Assembly (NCBI GenBank): GCA_045532145.1
Contig: JAZSFJ010000141.1
Coordinates: 1 to 10,500 of the forward strand
Direction: 5' to 3'
Source: SIG459 sp045532145
GTDB lineage: Bacteria; Bacillota; Clostridia; Oscillospirales; Oscillospiraceae
Length of the DNA stretch: 10,500 bases
Under the pieces are notes generated by a model that was given only the letters and a program-made list of their open reading frames with translations, was not told the DNA's origin and did not search any database. A program made the translations under genes and the position numbers. Position 1 is the first letter of the stretch. The number at the start of each line of letters is the position of its first letter. Shown piece by piece: positions 1 to 6,718 of this stretch.

Positions 1-1394
1 CGGTTGGGGTTGGCCTTGAGCTCCTGAACCTCGGCCAGAACGACAAGGTTTTCCAGAAGGTCCTCAATGCCTATCTTCTTCTTTGCGGAGATGGGGCAAA
101 CAATGGTGTCGCCGCCCCACTCTTCGGGAACTATATCATACTCGGTAAGCTGCTGCTTTATACGGTCGGGGTTTGCGCCCACGGTGTCGATCTTGTTGAT
201 GGCAACAACGATGGGGATGCCTGCAGCCTTGGCGTGGTTGATGGACTCGATGGTCTGGGGCATGATGCCGTCATCAGCGGCCACAACGAGGATGGCGATA
301 TCGGTAATCATAGCGCCGCGGGCACGCATGGAGGTGAATGCCTCGTGGCCGGGGGTGTCAAGGAAGGTGATGGGGCTGCCGTTTATCTCAACGGTGTAAG
401 CGCCGATATGCTGGGTGATGCCGCCGGCCTCGCCGGAAGCAACATTTGCATGGCGGATGCAGTCCAGCAGAGAGGTCTTGCCGTGGTCAACGTGACCCAT
501 AACGACAACGACGGGAGCGCGGGAAACAAGCTCCTCGGGCTTATCCTCGCGGTCGTCGATAAGACGCTCTTCAACAGTGACTATAACTTCCTTTTCAACA
601 ACGCAGCCCAGCTCCATAGCAACGAGGGCGGCGGTATCGTAGTCGATTATCTCGGAAACAGAGGCAAAAACGCCCAGCTTGATAAGCTGCTTGATAACCT
701 CGGCGGCGGTCTTCTTCATGCGGGAGGCCAGCTCGCCTACGGCGATCTCATCGGGGATGGAGACCTTGGTGGGCTGCTTCTTGGCTATCTCAAGCTGCAG
801 ACGCTGCATCTTGTCCTTCTCCTCCTGACGACGCTTGTTGGAAGGAGCCTGAGCCTGACGCTGCTTATTGCGGTTAGTGAACTTCTCCTTACCGCCGCGC
901 TGCTTCTCGCCGCGCTCGCCGGCAAGATTATCGAACTTCTCGTCATACTTGCTCAGGTTGGTATTGGTGTTGCCGCGGGTATCCACGATGCGCTTCTCTG
1001 CAACCTGTCTGGGGACATAGGGCTTCTGCTCCTTTTTGGGCTGGGGAGCGGGCTGCTGAGCTGCTGCCTGCTGCTGATTCTTGGGCTGCTGGCCCTTGCC
1101 CTGCTGCTGGGGAGCGTTCTTATTGCCCTGCTGCTGAGGAGCCTTGCCCTGCTGGGGAGCGGGCTTTTTCTCAGGAGCCTTGGGTGCGGGAACCGCAAAT
1201 ACCTCGGCAATGGACTCCATCTGATTATGCTGGGTGAGATATTCAAAAATCAGATCCAGCTCGTTGCTTTCCAGAACCTGCATATGGTTTTTGGGTGCGG
1301 AGGCATACTCCGTCAATATCTCGGAAATGGCCTTGCTGGACAGGTTAAAATCCTTGGCCACCTCATGAATTCTGTATTTATCAAAACTGCTCAT
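1..1394 (-). CDS. infB: Translation initiation factor IF-2, N-terminal 464 residues (3' part outside window)
   Basis: IF-2 is the GTPase that brings initiator fMet-tRNA to the 30S subunit and promotes 50S joining. The frame is open from the ATG at 1394 to the window edge. Residues 1-65 resemble the short N-terminal IF2 helical module. Residues 71-205 are a low-complexity linker, Gln/Pro/Lys-rich at 78-125 and then strongly basic. The conserved IF2_N module lies at about 210-262. The G domain starts near 293: G1 GHVDHGKT (300-307), switch I GGITQHIGAY (324-333), G3 DTPGH (346-350), G4 NKID (400-403), G5 SAK (436-438). The rest of the G domain and domains II-IV are missing only because the window ends. 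A GGAGGAAG ribosome binding site lies at 1403-1410, and the ATG overlaps the ylxQ stop as ATGA, implying translational coupling. No frameshift was seen. Confidence 0.98.
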   Translation of the reverse strand, partial: MSSFDKYRIHEVAKDFNLSSKAISEILTEYASAPKNHMQVLESNELDLIFEYLTQHNQMESIAEVFAVPAPKAPEKKPAPQQGKAPQQQGNKNAPQQQGKGQQPKNQQQAAAQQPAPQPKKEQKPYVPRQVAEKRIVDTRGNTNTNLSKYDEKFDNLAGERGEKQRGGKEKFTNRNKQRQAQAPSNKRRQEEKDKMQRLQLEIAKKQPTKVSIPDEIAVGELASRMKKTAAEVIKQLIKLGVFASVSEIIDYDTAALVAMELGCVVEKEVIVTVEERLIDDREDKPEELVSRAPVVVVMGHVDHGKTSLLDCIRHANVASGEAGGITQHIGAYTVEINGSPITFLDTPGHEAFTSMRARGAMITDIAILVVAADDGIMPQTIESINHAKAAGIPIVVAINKIDTVGANPDRIKQQLTEYDIVPEEWGGDTIVCPISAKKKIGIEDLLENLVVLAEVQELKANPN

Positions 1395-1825
1395 ACGCTT
1401 TTCTTCCTCCTAATACCCGTTTTTTTGCCGCTGACTGACTTGGATTTTTCGGTTTTGCGCTTTTCAAGGCGCTGCTGGAGAGCTTTTATGCTCTCATAGG
1501 ACTCCGAATAAATTTCAGGCTGTTCATCGGCAAGGGCCTTCAAAAAGGCCGCCGCGAGACCAAGGTCCGTTATGGCCGCCATAGAGCAGCCGCTCTTTCC
1601 GGTGATACCCGCTATTTCATCCTTGGTGAAGGGTGTCTCCACCAATATTGTGTTCGTTTCGTATACATAGCCCTCAGCCCGGCGCTTGGCTCCGTCGGAT
1701 GTGTCGGAGGCCACAAGCAGCACTCTGGCTTTACCGGCTTTTACAAGGCCGGAGGAATTATCCTCTCCGGTCTCTATGCCGCCGCTTTTTCTGGCTATGC
1801 CCAGATAATTCAGCGCCTTACTCAT
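1391..1825 (-). CDS. ylxQ: YlxQ, L7Ae/L30e-type RNA-binding protein with a basic C-terminal tail
   Basis: This is the L7Ae-family protein encoded between ylxR and infB in Bacillota; relatives bind kink-turn RNA, but the cellular target is not firmly known. The 144-residue product opens with a typical L7Ae start (ALNYLGIARKSGGIETGED, residues 4-22). It continues through a strand segment ARVLLVASDTSDGAKRRAE (33-51) to the ITGKSGCSMAAITDLGLAAAFLKAL region (74-98), so the domain is complete in about 100 residues. Residues 101-144 are an extra charged, helical, Lys/Arg-rich tail; family members are often only about 100 residues long. The start at 1825 was chosen over the upstream ATG at 1897 because GGAGGC lies at 1831-1836 and homology begins there. 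It overlaps the end of ylxR by 8 bases and the start of infB by 4. Confidence 0.9.
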   Translation of the reverse strand: MSKALNYLGIARKSGGIETGEDNSSGLVKAGKARVLLVASDTSDGAKRRAEGYVYETNTILVETPFTKDEIAGITGKSGCSMAAITDLGLAAAFLKALADEQPEIYSESYESIKALQQRLEKRKTEKSKSVSGKKTGIRRKKSV

Positions 1826-2087
1826 CTCCCGCCTCCATCTGCTCAGTGAGCAGAGCGTAGATTTCCTGGGGGATGGAGGTTTCAAAGGCTCTCTCAATGG
1901 CCTTGCTCTTCATGGCCTTTTTGAGACAGGCCATGTCGGGACACACATAGGCGCCTCGTCCGCTGGCCTTGCCCTTGAAATCCAGGCTGATGTCCCCCTC
2001 GGGAGATCTTACCACCCGGATAAGTTCCCGCTTGGGCTTCATTTCACGGCAGCCAAGGCACTGCCGCATGGGTATTTTCTTTTGCAC
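1818..2087 (-). CDS. ylxR: YlxR (RnpM-type) RNA-binding protein
   Basis: A small basic protein of the YlxR family (89 residues, the usual length); the Bacillus subtilis member has been described as a modulator of RNase P and is also called RnpM. The family signature is intact: MRQCLGCREMKPKRELIRVVR at 7-27 with the paired cysteines C10 and C13, a DFKGKASGRGAYVC block at 36-49, a further cysteine at 54, and a C-terminal KAIERAF helix around 62-68. The start is a GTG at 2087, supported by GGAGGC at 2095-2100 with 7-base spacing; an internal ATG at 2069 would also retain the domain. It lies 29 bases after nusA and overlaps ylxQ by 8 bases, so it is co-expressed with the operon. Confidence 0.93.
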   Translation of the reverse strand: MQKKIPMRQCLGCREMKPKRELIRVVRSPEGDISLDFKGKASGRGAYVCPDMACLKKAMKSKAIERAFETSIPQEIYALLTEQMEAGDE

Positions 2088-2116
2088 TTTGACTGCCTCC
2101 CTTTTATTCTTGCTTT

Positions 2117-3169
2117 TTATGCTTCGCTCTCGGGCTTGATGTCGATCTTATAGCCGGTGAGCTTTGCAGCCAGACGGGCGTTCTGTCCCTCCTTGCCGAT
2201 GGCAAGGGAGAGCTGGCTGTCGGGAACGATGACGCGGCAGCTCTTGCCTTCCTCAAGCTGGGTCACGGAAATGACCTCGGCGGGAGCCAGAGCGGCAGCA
2301 ACATACTCCTCGATGTACTCGCTGTACTTCACGATGTCTATCTTCTCGCCGCCAAGCTCGTCAACGATGGTGGCAACGCGGCCGCCCTTGGGGCCGACGC
2401 AGGAGCCGATGGGGTCAACTTCCTCGGCATTTGACCAGACAGCCATCTTGGTGCGGCTGCCGGCTTCGCGGGCGATGGACTTTATCTCAACAGTGCCGTC
2501 GAATATCTCGGGTACCTCAAGCTCGAAAAGACGCTTAACAAGGCCGGGATGGGTGCGGGAAATGAGCACCTGGGGGCCTCTGGTGGAGTTGCGGACCTCA
2601 ACAACGTAGACCTTGATGCGGTCGCCCTCTTTAAGCTCCTCGCCTCTGATCTGCTCGTTGGCAGGCATAACGGCCTCGGTGTACTCGCTGTTGGAGCTTA
2701 TCTTGATGGAGAGGGAGCCGTTTCTGGGGTCGATGCGGGAAACAACGCCGGTGAGGATTTCGTGCTCCTTGCTGGTGAACTCCTCATAGACGATGCCGCG
2801 CTCGGCCTCGCGGATACCCTGAATGATGACCTGCTTTGCAGCCTGAGCGGCGATACGGCCAAACTTCTTGGTCTCAATGGGGATCTTAACGGTGCCGCCC
2901 ACCTTGGCGCGCTTGGAGACGGACTTGGCTGCGTCCAGATTCAGCTGTCTTGCGGGGTCTTCAACCTCTTCAACAACTTCCATCTCGATATACATATCGA
3001 TCTTTCTCTTCTCTTCGTTCATGTCGATGACAATATTGTCAGCGGCATTGGGGTTATCCTTGCGGAAAGCAGCCATCATTGCCTGATGGATTTTGTCGTA
3101 CATGTACTGTCTGGGAATGCCCTTTTCCTTTTCAAGCTCTTCGATGGCGATGAAAAATTCAGCGTTCAT
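2117..3169 (-). CDS. nusA: Transcription termination/antitermination factor NusA
   Basis: NusA binds RNA polymerase near the RNA exit channel, slows elongation, stimulates hairpin-dependent pausing and termination, and takes part in antitermination. The 350-residue product has the short Gram-positive architecture without the C-terminal acidic repeats of proteobacterial NusA. It contains an N-terminal polymerase-binding domain (about 1-128, including IPIETKKFGRIAAQAAKQVI at 96-115), an S1 domain (about 135-203), KH1 with the GPKG loop at 259-262, and KH2 with IGKEGQN at 324-330. The ATG at 3169 is preceded by GAGGAG at 3179-3184 with 9-base spacing. It starts 27 bases after the rimP stop. NusA probably feeds back on its own operon through the leader hairpin at 3699-3723 (inference). 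Confidence 0.98.
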   Translation of the reverse strand: MNAEFFIAIEELEKEKGIPRQYMYDKIHQAMMAAFRKDNPNAADNIVIDMNEEKRKIDMYIEMEVVEEVEDPARQLNLDAAKSVSKRAKVGGTVKIPIETKKFGRIAAQAAKQVIIQGIREAERGIVYEEFTSKEHEILTGVVSRIDPRNGSLSIKISSNSEYTEAVMPANEQIRGEELKEGDRIKVYVVEVRNSTRGPQVLISRTHPGLVKRLFELEVPEIFDGTVEIKSIAREAGSRTKMAVWSNAEEVDPIGSCVGPKGGRVATIVDELGGEKIDIVKYSEYIEEYVAAALAPAEVISVTQLEEGKSCRVIVPDSQLSLAIGKEGQNARLAAKLTGYKIDIKPESEA

Positions 3170-3196
3170 TTATCTAATCTCCTCAAAATATTATCA

Positions 3197-3655
3197 TTAT
3201 ATCTCTACACGAAGGCGGACGGAGGCAACAAGCTCCTTTTCAAAGCTCATCTCAAGGCCGCTTATATCCAAAGTGACCTTTCCGTCCTCATAAGCGGAAA
3301 GAGTGCCCTGATAGCTCTTGCGGCCATCCACGGCCTTATAGAGCTTTACCTCAACGTTGCTGCCCATGAAGCGCTCAAAGTCGGAAGGGCGCTTGAGCTG
3401 TCTCTCGGCTCCGGCGGAGCTTACCTCGAAAACATAGCTACCGTCAATGGGGTCGGCCTCGTCCAGAATGGGGTCCATCTCACGGCTGAAATTCTCGCAG
3501 TCGGAGATGAAAACGCCTCCCTCGGCCTTGTCAATATACACTCTCAGAAACCACTCTCCGGCCTCCTTGAGATACTCAACATCCCAGATATCCAGGCCCA
3601 TTTTCTCCGCAACAGGGAGAGCCAGGTCATATACGCGCTGTGCGATTTTGTTCAT
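3197..3655 (-). CDS. rimP: Ribosome maturation factor RimP
   Basis: RimP assists late assembly of the 30S ribosomal subunit. The 152-residue product has the usual length and both domains. The N-terminal alpha/beta domain includes GLDIWDVEYLKEAGEWFLRV (20-39) and the ISDCENFSREMDPILDEAD stretch (50-68). The family hallmark YVFEVSSAGAERQLKRPSDF lies at 74-93. The C-terminal Sm-like domain spans about 100-152. The ATG at 3655 is chosen over one at 3721 because a GGAG lies at 3661-3664 and conserved sequence begins at MNKIAQRVYDLALPVA; the longer form would also run through the leader terminator hairpin. It is the first gene after the promoter at 3750-3778 and heads the rimP-nusA-ylxR-ylxQ-infB operon. 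Confidence 0.96.
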   Translation of the reverse strand: MNKIAQRVYDLALPVAEKMGLDIWDVEYLKEAGEWFLRVYIDKAEGGVFISDCENFSREMDPILDEADPIDGSYVFEVSSAGAERQLKRPSDFERFMGSNVEVKLYKAVDGRKSYQGTLSAYEDGKVTLDISGLEMSFEKELVASVRLRVEI

Positions 3656-3698
3656 AGCAACTCCATTTCCTATTTTCTTACATTTTGTTTTTGATTGC

Positions 3699-3723
3699 AA
3701 AAAAGAGTGGGGGGCGCCCACTC
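3699..3723 (-). terminator. Intrinsic-terminator-like hairpin in the rimP-nusA leader
   Basis: On the minus strand a GAGTGGG arm (3717-3723) pairs with CCCACTC (3705-3711) across a 5-base loop, followed at once by six T residues (3699-3704). It sits about 20 bases downstream of the expected transcription start and about 45 bases before the rimP start codon, so it lies within the operon's own 5' leader. NusA-stimulated termination in the leader of the same operon has been reported in Bacillus subtilis, so autogenous attenuation is a reasonable inference. Confidence 0.75.
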
Positions 3724-3749
3724 AGTCAAATGTCTTATCTAACGCAAAT

Positions 3750-3778
3750 AGTATACCACCTTGCATATACAAAATCAA
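3750..3778 (-). promoter_or_regulatory. SigmaA-type promoter of the rimP-nusA-ylxRQ-infB operon
   Basis: On the minus strand a -35 hexamer TTGATT (3773-3778) and a -10 hexamer TATACT (3750-3755) are separated by exactly 17 bases, and the -10 is preceded by TGG, the extended -10 form. The predicted start near 3743 leaves a leader of about 88 bases containing the terminator-like hairpin. This is the best promoter match seen in the window. Confidence 0.8.
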
Positions 3779-3796
3779 GTGCTTTTTTTGGTTATA

Positions 3797-3844
3797 TTTA
3801 CACAAATTATGCTCCTTTTCATATAATTTCCCCTGTGTTAGAAT
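3797..3844 (+). promoter_or_regulatory. Candidate promoter(s) for the plus-strand hydrolase gene
   Basis: Two overlapping plus-strand candidates exist. One is an exact TATAAT at 3822-3827 with TTTACA at 3797-3802, but its 19-base spacer is longer than ideal. The other is TAGAAT at 3839-3844 with an extended TGT before it and TTTTCA at 3816-3821, spaced 17. Either would give a short leader to the ATG at 3879. The region is AT-rich and divergent from the rimP promoter. Confidence 0.4.
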
Positions 3845-3878
3845 GTATTTAAAGACTAAAAATGAGGAGCTTTACAAA

Positions 3879-4520
3879 ATGGCGTCGAGACTTATCCATC
3901 TTGCAGTCGCAGATGCAATACTCAGAGATTTTGACATTGAAAATCCCATGCGTTTTCGCCTGGGCTCTATACTGCCGGACGCAAAAAACGACAGCGCACT
4001 TCGCGCCGCGCCCCACTACCAGATAATTATGCCCAGCGGACTTATAACCTATGAGCTCAGCCGCTTTCGCCTCGAGTTTGGAGAGAAGATGAAGGCGGAC
4101 AGCCTCTATCTCGGCTACTATCTCCACCTTGTTCAGGACATGGTGTACCGCCGTTTCATGTACGCCTTGCCGGAGTGGGACGCCCGTATTCCGGAAAATG
4201 TGCGCCGGCTCCATTCGGACTACAGGAAGATAAACCGCTATATAATCGAAAGCCGTGCTGTGGAAAACGGAATAACTGCGCCCTTGGATTTTGAAAGCGA
4301 AGCAATAAACCTCTGCTTTGACTTTGATATTGCCACCTTTCTCCGGGAGCTTGAGAATGATTTTGTGCAGATGGAGGATGGCGAGTACCACCATTTCACA
4401 CCACAAATGGCGGATGCGTTTCTGGAAAAAGCCATAGAGGCCTGTCGCCGGGAAATGCTTGCATTGCGGGATGGACTGCCCCTCATGGATGAAATGAAGA
4501 TGGCTTGGGGAAAGGAATAA
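3879..4520 (+). CDS. Putative zinc-dependent phospholipase C-like hydrolase
   Basis: The 213-residue product begins MASRLIHLAVADAIL, typical of small Clostridia proteins annotated as zinc-dependent phospholipase C family or simply hydrolase. Candidate metal ligands occur in the expected order: H7, D34 in GSILPDA (29-35), H46, and H83 with D87 in the HLVQD motif (83-87) of LGYYLHLVQDMVYRRF (78-93). No signal peptide or membrane segment is apparent, so it is probably cytoplasmic, unlike secreted phospholipases of the family; the true substrate is unknown. The ATG at 3879 follows GAGGAG (3864-3869) with 9-base spacing. It is the only plus-strand gene here, divergent from rimP and convergent with the double GNAT. 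The family call rests on the motif pattern and remains moderate. Confidence 0.6.
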   Translation: MASRLIHLAVADAILRDFDIENPMRFRLGSILPDAKNDSALRAAPHYQIIMPSGLITYELSRFRLEFGEKMKADSLYLGYYLHLVQDMVYRRFMYALPEWDARIPENVRRLHSDYRKINRYIIESRAVENGITAPLDFESEAINLCFDFDIATFLRELENDFVQMEDGEYHHFTPQMADAFLEKAIEACRREMLALRDGLPLMDEMKMAWGKE

Positions 4521-4524
4521 AAAA

Positions 4525-4737
4525 GGCTTCCCCTGAGGGAAGCTGTCGAGCGCCGTAGGGCGGGCGCTTGCTCCCGCCATGACTGATGAGGGGCTTGGCA
4601 GTAAGACTCTCCCGTTTGCTGAAAGCTTTGGCGAATTGCGTAGTAAAAAGCTACCGTGATTTCAGCATAAAGATAGAAATACAGTCGCCAAAATACCCTC
4701 ATCCGCCCCTTCGGGGCACCTTCCCCCAGGGGAAGGC
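4525..4737. mobile_element. MITE-like element with imperfect terminal inverted repeats
   Basis: The left end begins GGCTTCCCCTGAGGGAAGCT (4525-4544). The right end, read on the minus strand, begins GCCTTCCCCTGGGGGAAGG (4737-4719), so the termini are imperfect inverted repeats that each fold on themselves. Inner matches include ATGAGGGG (4586-4593) against CCCTCAT (4696-4702) and GCTGAAA/TTTCAGC (near 4618 and 4660). There is no transposase ORF. Related short elements with such CTTCCCC ends are, from general experience, common in Clostridia. It starts a few bases after the hydrolase stop. No clear target-site duplication was made out. Confidence 0.6.
4553..4579. repeat. GTAGGG-edged palindromic repeat nested in the MITE-like element
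   Basis: A GGCGGG (4559-4564)/CCCGCC (4573-4578) stem with loop CGCTTGCT is preceded by CCGTA. This is the inverse orientation of the module seen at 7984-8006 and in the array after 9887. It interrupts the left part of the MITE-like element between GTCGAGCG and GACTGATGAGG. Confidence 0.6.
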
Positions 4738-4745
4738 ATAAAGCT

Positions 4746-4773
4746 AAAAAGCTCCGGTTTCCCGGAGCTTTTT
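4746..4773. terminator. Bidirectional intrinsic terminator
   Basis: AAAAA-GCTCCGG (4746-4757) and CCGGAGC-TTTTT (4762-4773) pair perfectly around a 4-base loop. Both strands therefore read as a 7-bp GC-rich stem plus a five-base U tract. It sits 4 bases beyond the stop of the minus-strand double GNAT and about 225 bases beyond the plus-strand hydrolase, serving both converging transcripts. Confidence 0.9.
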
Positions 4774-4777
4774 ACTT

Positions 4778-5704
4778 TTAGATCATATACGCCAGAGTAT
4801 TTCCAAGCCTCGTTTCAAAACCTAGCTCGTGATACATTCCCCTGTCACAGTCGGCGCAGCAGACGCTGAGACTCAATATCCTTTTTTCCGCGCAGTAGTT
4901 CTGCGCCGCCCGAGCCAGCATGCGGGCTATGCCTTTTCTGCGAAACACAGGCTCGATATAGAAATCCTCAAAAACCGCGACATCATCGCAGGAGAAGGTA
5001 GACCAATACATCGAAACACTGCACATACCTACGGCTCGGGTGCCACGCTTGGCAAGGAAAAAATGTATCTTTTCTTGCCGGACGGCCTCCTGTAGTCTTT
5101 CCTGTTTTTCTTCGCAAAGGACCTCTTCCCCTATTTCCTTGAGATATCCGTTAAGGAGCTTTAGAAGCTGCCAGTCACTGGGCTCTTTTAACATTTCAAT
5201 GGTGATGGATACTTCCTCCACTGGAGGCATAAGCATCAATGGCTCCCCCCACTCGTCGGAGCCGTTTTTAATAAAGCCCACTCGTTGCCAGAATCGAATT
5301 CGTCTTTCTTCGCCGCAGTTTAGTTCGGCGTAAAGCATCCCCCGCTCCCGAGCCCAGTCAAGAAGAGCCTCAGCGCAGGCTTTTCCCGTTCCATTGCCGC
5401 GAAACTCCGGGAAAACACAGAACTCCATAATAAATAACTTACCGTCCTCCGAGGTGTATAACACCGGAAGTGCAAAGCCAATATCTTTTCCATCCCTTCG
5501 GAAGAAAAGATAATAACATCGGTCATTATCCCGTTCATGTATCTTCTGCATATGGACGCGGTACTCGTCGCCAAGAAAATACTCCCTGTCCTCGTCCTCG
5601 GAGTCGGGAAAAATATCACGCTCAAAATAGATGCGAAGCACCTCCCAGAAGAGGGCAATGTCGGCGTCCGTGACAGCTTCACCGATAGTGATTTGGTTTT
5701 TCAT
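4778..5704 (-). CDS. Double-domain GNAT family N-acetyltransferase
   Basis: The 308-residue protein has two GNAT folds in tandem, each expected to bind acetyl-CoA and transfer acetyl to an amine; substrate unknown. Domain 1 (about 1-160) has motif A MEFCVFPEFRGNGTGKA (93-109) and a late RFWQRVGF helix-strand (137-144). Domain 2 (about 166-308) has EDFYIEPVFRRKGIARM (246-262) and MYHELGF (290-296). Both pyrophosphate-loop signatures are intact, so neither half is obviously degenerate. The ATG at 5704 has GGAGG (5714-5718) at 9-base spacing. It is last in the minus-strand GNAT run, 112 bases after the 164-aa GNAT, and a strong terminator follows its stop. Its leader contains a small ORF and hairpin. 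A drug- or peptide-modifying role is possible but unsupported beyond the fold. Confidence 0.9.
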   Translation of the reverse strand: MKNQITIGEAVTDADIALFWEVLRIYFERDIFPDSEDEDREYFLGDEYRVHMQKIHERDNDRCYYLFFRRDGKDIGFALPVLYTSEDGKLFIMEFCVFPEFRGNGTGKACAEALLDWARERGMLYAELNCGEERRIRFWQRVGFIKNGSDEWGEPLMLMPPVEEVSITIEMLKEPSDWQLLKLLNGYLKEIGEEVLCEEKQERLQEAVRQEKIHFFLAKRGTRAVGMCSVSMYWSTFSCDDVAVFEDFYIEPVFRRKGIARMLARAAQNYCAEKRILSLSVCCADCDRGMYHELGFETRLGNTLAYMI

Positions 5705-5729
5705 TTTTTAATTCCTCCATATTATTGTT

Positions 5730-5757
5730 TGGAGGGTTAGGAAGCGTGAACCCTCCA
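5730..5757 (-). promoter_or_regulatory. Leader hairpin upstream of the double GNAT
   Basis: Minus-strand TGGAGGGTT (5757-5749) pairs perfectly with AACCCTCCA (5738-5730) around a 10-base loop. The 3' arm contains CCTCCA, which could alternatively pair with the gene's own TGGAGG ribosome-binding segment about 10 bases downstream. No U tract follows, so a transcription terminator is unlikely. Confidence 0.6.
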
Positions 5758-5775
5758 TGCACGATTCATTTTCAT
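5737..5775 (-). CDS. Possible 12-residue leader peptide upstream of the double GNAT
   Basis: The ORF reads MKMNRAWRVHAS and stops with TAA. Its ATG at 5775 follows an AAAGGGTGG purine-rich segment (5781-5789) at 5-base spacing, a moderate ribosome binding site. The last codons encode the 5' arm of the hairpin at 5730-5757, and the stop codon lies at the edge of its 3' arm. This layout resembles translational attenuators of some resistance genes, but the peptide is too short for sequence evidence of conservation. Confidence 0.35.
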   Translation of the reverse strand: MKMNRAWRVHAS

Positions 5776-5816
5776 AAAAACCACCCTTTCTCTGTGTAAT
5801 GATATCAAATACGCCC

Positions 5817-6311
5817 TTATCTAGGACTCAGCCTGTATCTTGCGCCCTTTTCGGTGTTCTCATATGCGCTAAATCCGAGGCCCTCAAAGCAGCGTTTTGA
5901 AGCTTCGTTCCAGCGATATATCTCGTCAACGCCCAGATATTTATAGCCAAGTTCTTTTCCTCTTTGTATAAGGGCTGATATGACTTTGCTTCCGATTTTC
6001 CTTCCTCTGTAATCCGGCACTCCGATAACAATAGGCATATCATTCTGCCAGAAAGTCACGTCGCCGATGGGTCTGTATGTGCCTGCCTCCAATACTTCGA
6101 TAAAATACAATTCACCGGCATTGTTCAGATACTCGTACATAGCTGCAAGCCGCTCTATGGTATAAACCTCCCTTTTCCCATCCACCAGATAAACCGTATC
6201 CGGGTCCTGATACCACTCAAGGGCAAAATCATAGACACCGTCATATTTGCGAAGCCGCAGTGAATCGTCGATTTGAATCACTGCGGGCTGTTCAATATTT
6301 TGTATTGGCAT
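5817..6311 (-). CDS. GNAT family N-acetyltransferase (164 aa)
   Basis: A single GNAT domain: a long N-terminal region with EWYQDPDTVYLVDG (32-45), the central GELYFIEVLEAGTYRPIGDVTFW strands (66-88), motif A IGVPDYRGRKIGSKVISALI (96-115) and motif B RWNEASKRCFEGLGF (133-147). The protein substrate or small-molecule target cannot be read from the sequence. The ATG at 6311 has CCCTC (GAGGG on the coding strand) at 6319-6323, 7-base spacing, and begins two bases after the stop of the upstream 133-aa GNAT. The two are therefore almost certainly co-transcribed and probably translationally coupled. The gene is AT-richer than the neighbouring translation operon, in line with an accessory gene. Confidence 0.88.
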   Translation of the reverse strand: MPIQNIEQPAVIQIDDSLRLRKYDGVYDFALEWYQDPDTVYLVDGKREVYTIERLAAMYEYLNNAGELYFIEVLEAGTYRPIGDVTFWQNDMPIVIGVPDYRGRKIGSKVISALIQRGKELGYKYLGVDEIYRWNEASKRCFEGLGFSAYENTEKGARYRLSPR

Positions 6312-6313
6312 TT

Positions 6314-6715
6314 TTACACCCTCATAAAGCCGCAGCAGCCAATTTCGGACATCTCCACGAAACCCATTGACTTATAAAAGGCTATGGTATTCGAAGAGTT
6401 ATCCGTGCACAGCTCAGTCTGCCGCACATGGCTGTATTTATCCAAAACGGAGCGCAAAAGGGCTGTGCCGATGCCCCGGCGCTGATACTCCGGGAACACC
6501 AGAATGTCCTGCACAAAGACGATGGTCTCCCCGTCACCTACGCAGCGGATGAGGCCCAAAAGCTTTTCGCCCTCGTAGGCACCCAGCGTCAGCATAGAGT
6601 TTTCAAAGCCCTTCTTCAGCACATCTGGGCTGTCGGTATAGGCCGTCCAGCCCACGCTTTTGTATAGGCTCAGTATTTCTTCTTCATTATAAATTTTGTA
6701 TTCTTTAATAATCAT
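6314..6715 (-). CDS. GNAT family N-acetyltransferase (133 aa)
   Basis: A compact GNAT of the common Bacillota type: SVGWTAYTDSPDVLKKGFENS (20-40), GAYEGEKLLGLIRCVGDG (45-62), motif A VQDILVFPEYQRRGIGTALL (68-87) with the QRRGIG acetyl-CoA loop, and motif B NTIAFYKSMGF (109-119). Length is near the minimum for a complete domain, so it is intact. The ATG at 6715 follows AAGGAG (6725-6730) with 9-base spacing; part of that site lies in a stem with 6744-6753. It leads a two-gene unit with the 164-aa GNAT, two bases apart. Similar short proteins are often annotated only as GNAT family; the substrate is unknown. Confidence 0.93.
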   Translation of the reverse strand: MIIKEYKIYNEEEILSLYKSVGWTAYTDSPDVLKKGFENSMLTLGAYEGEKLLGLIRCVGDGETIVFVQDILVFPEYQRRGIGTALLRSVLDKYSHVRQTELCTDNSSNTIAFYKSMGFVEMSEIGCCGFMRV

Positions 6716-6718
6716 TCA

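Noticed and set aside
234..1499. Long plus-strand ORF rich in Leu/Gly opposite infB
   Set aside because: It is antisense to infB, whose motifs are unmistakable; the leucine richness mirrors the Gln/Lys-rich linker codons on the other strand.
2549..3694. Long plus-strand ORF opposite nusA and rimP
   Set aside because: It lies antisense to two well-conserved genes, has no ribosome binding site and shows no recognisable domain.
3849..4702. Minus-strand ORFs across the hydrolase gene and the MITE-like element
   Set aside because: They run antisense to the hydrolase and through the inverted-repeat element and have no family signature.
5698..5760. The leader hairpin of the double GNAT as a transcription terminator
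   Set aside because: The sequence after the stem on the minus strand is AACAATAATATGG, with no U tract.
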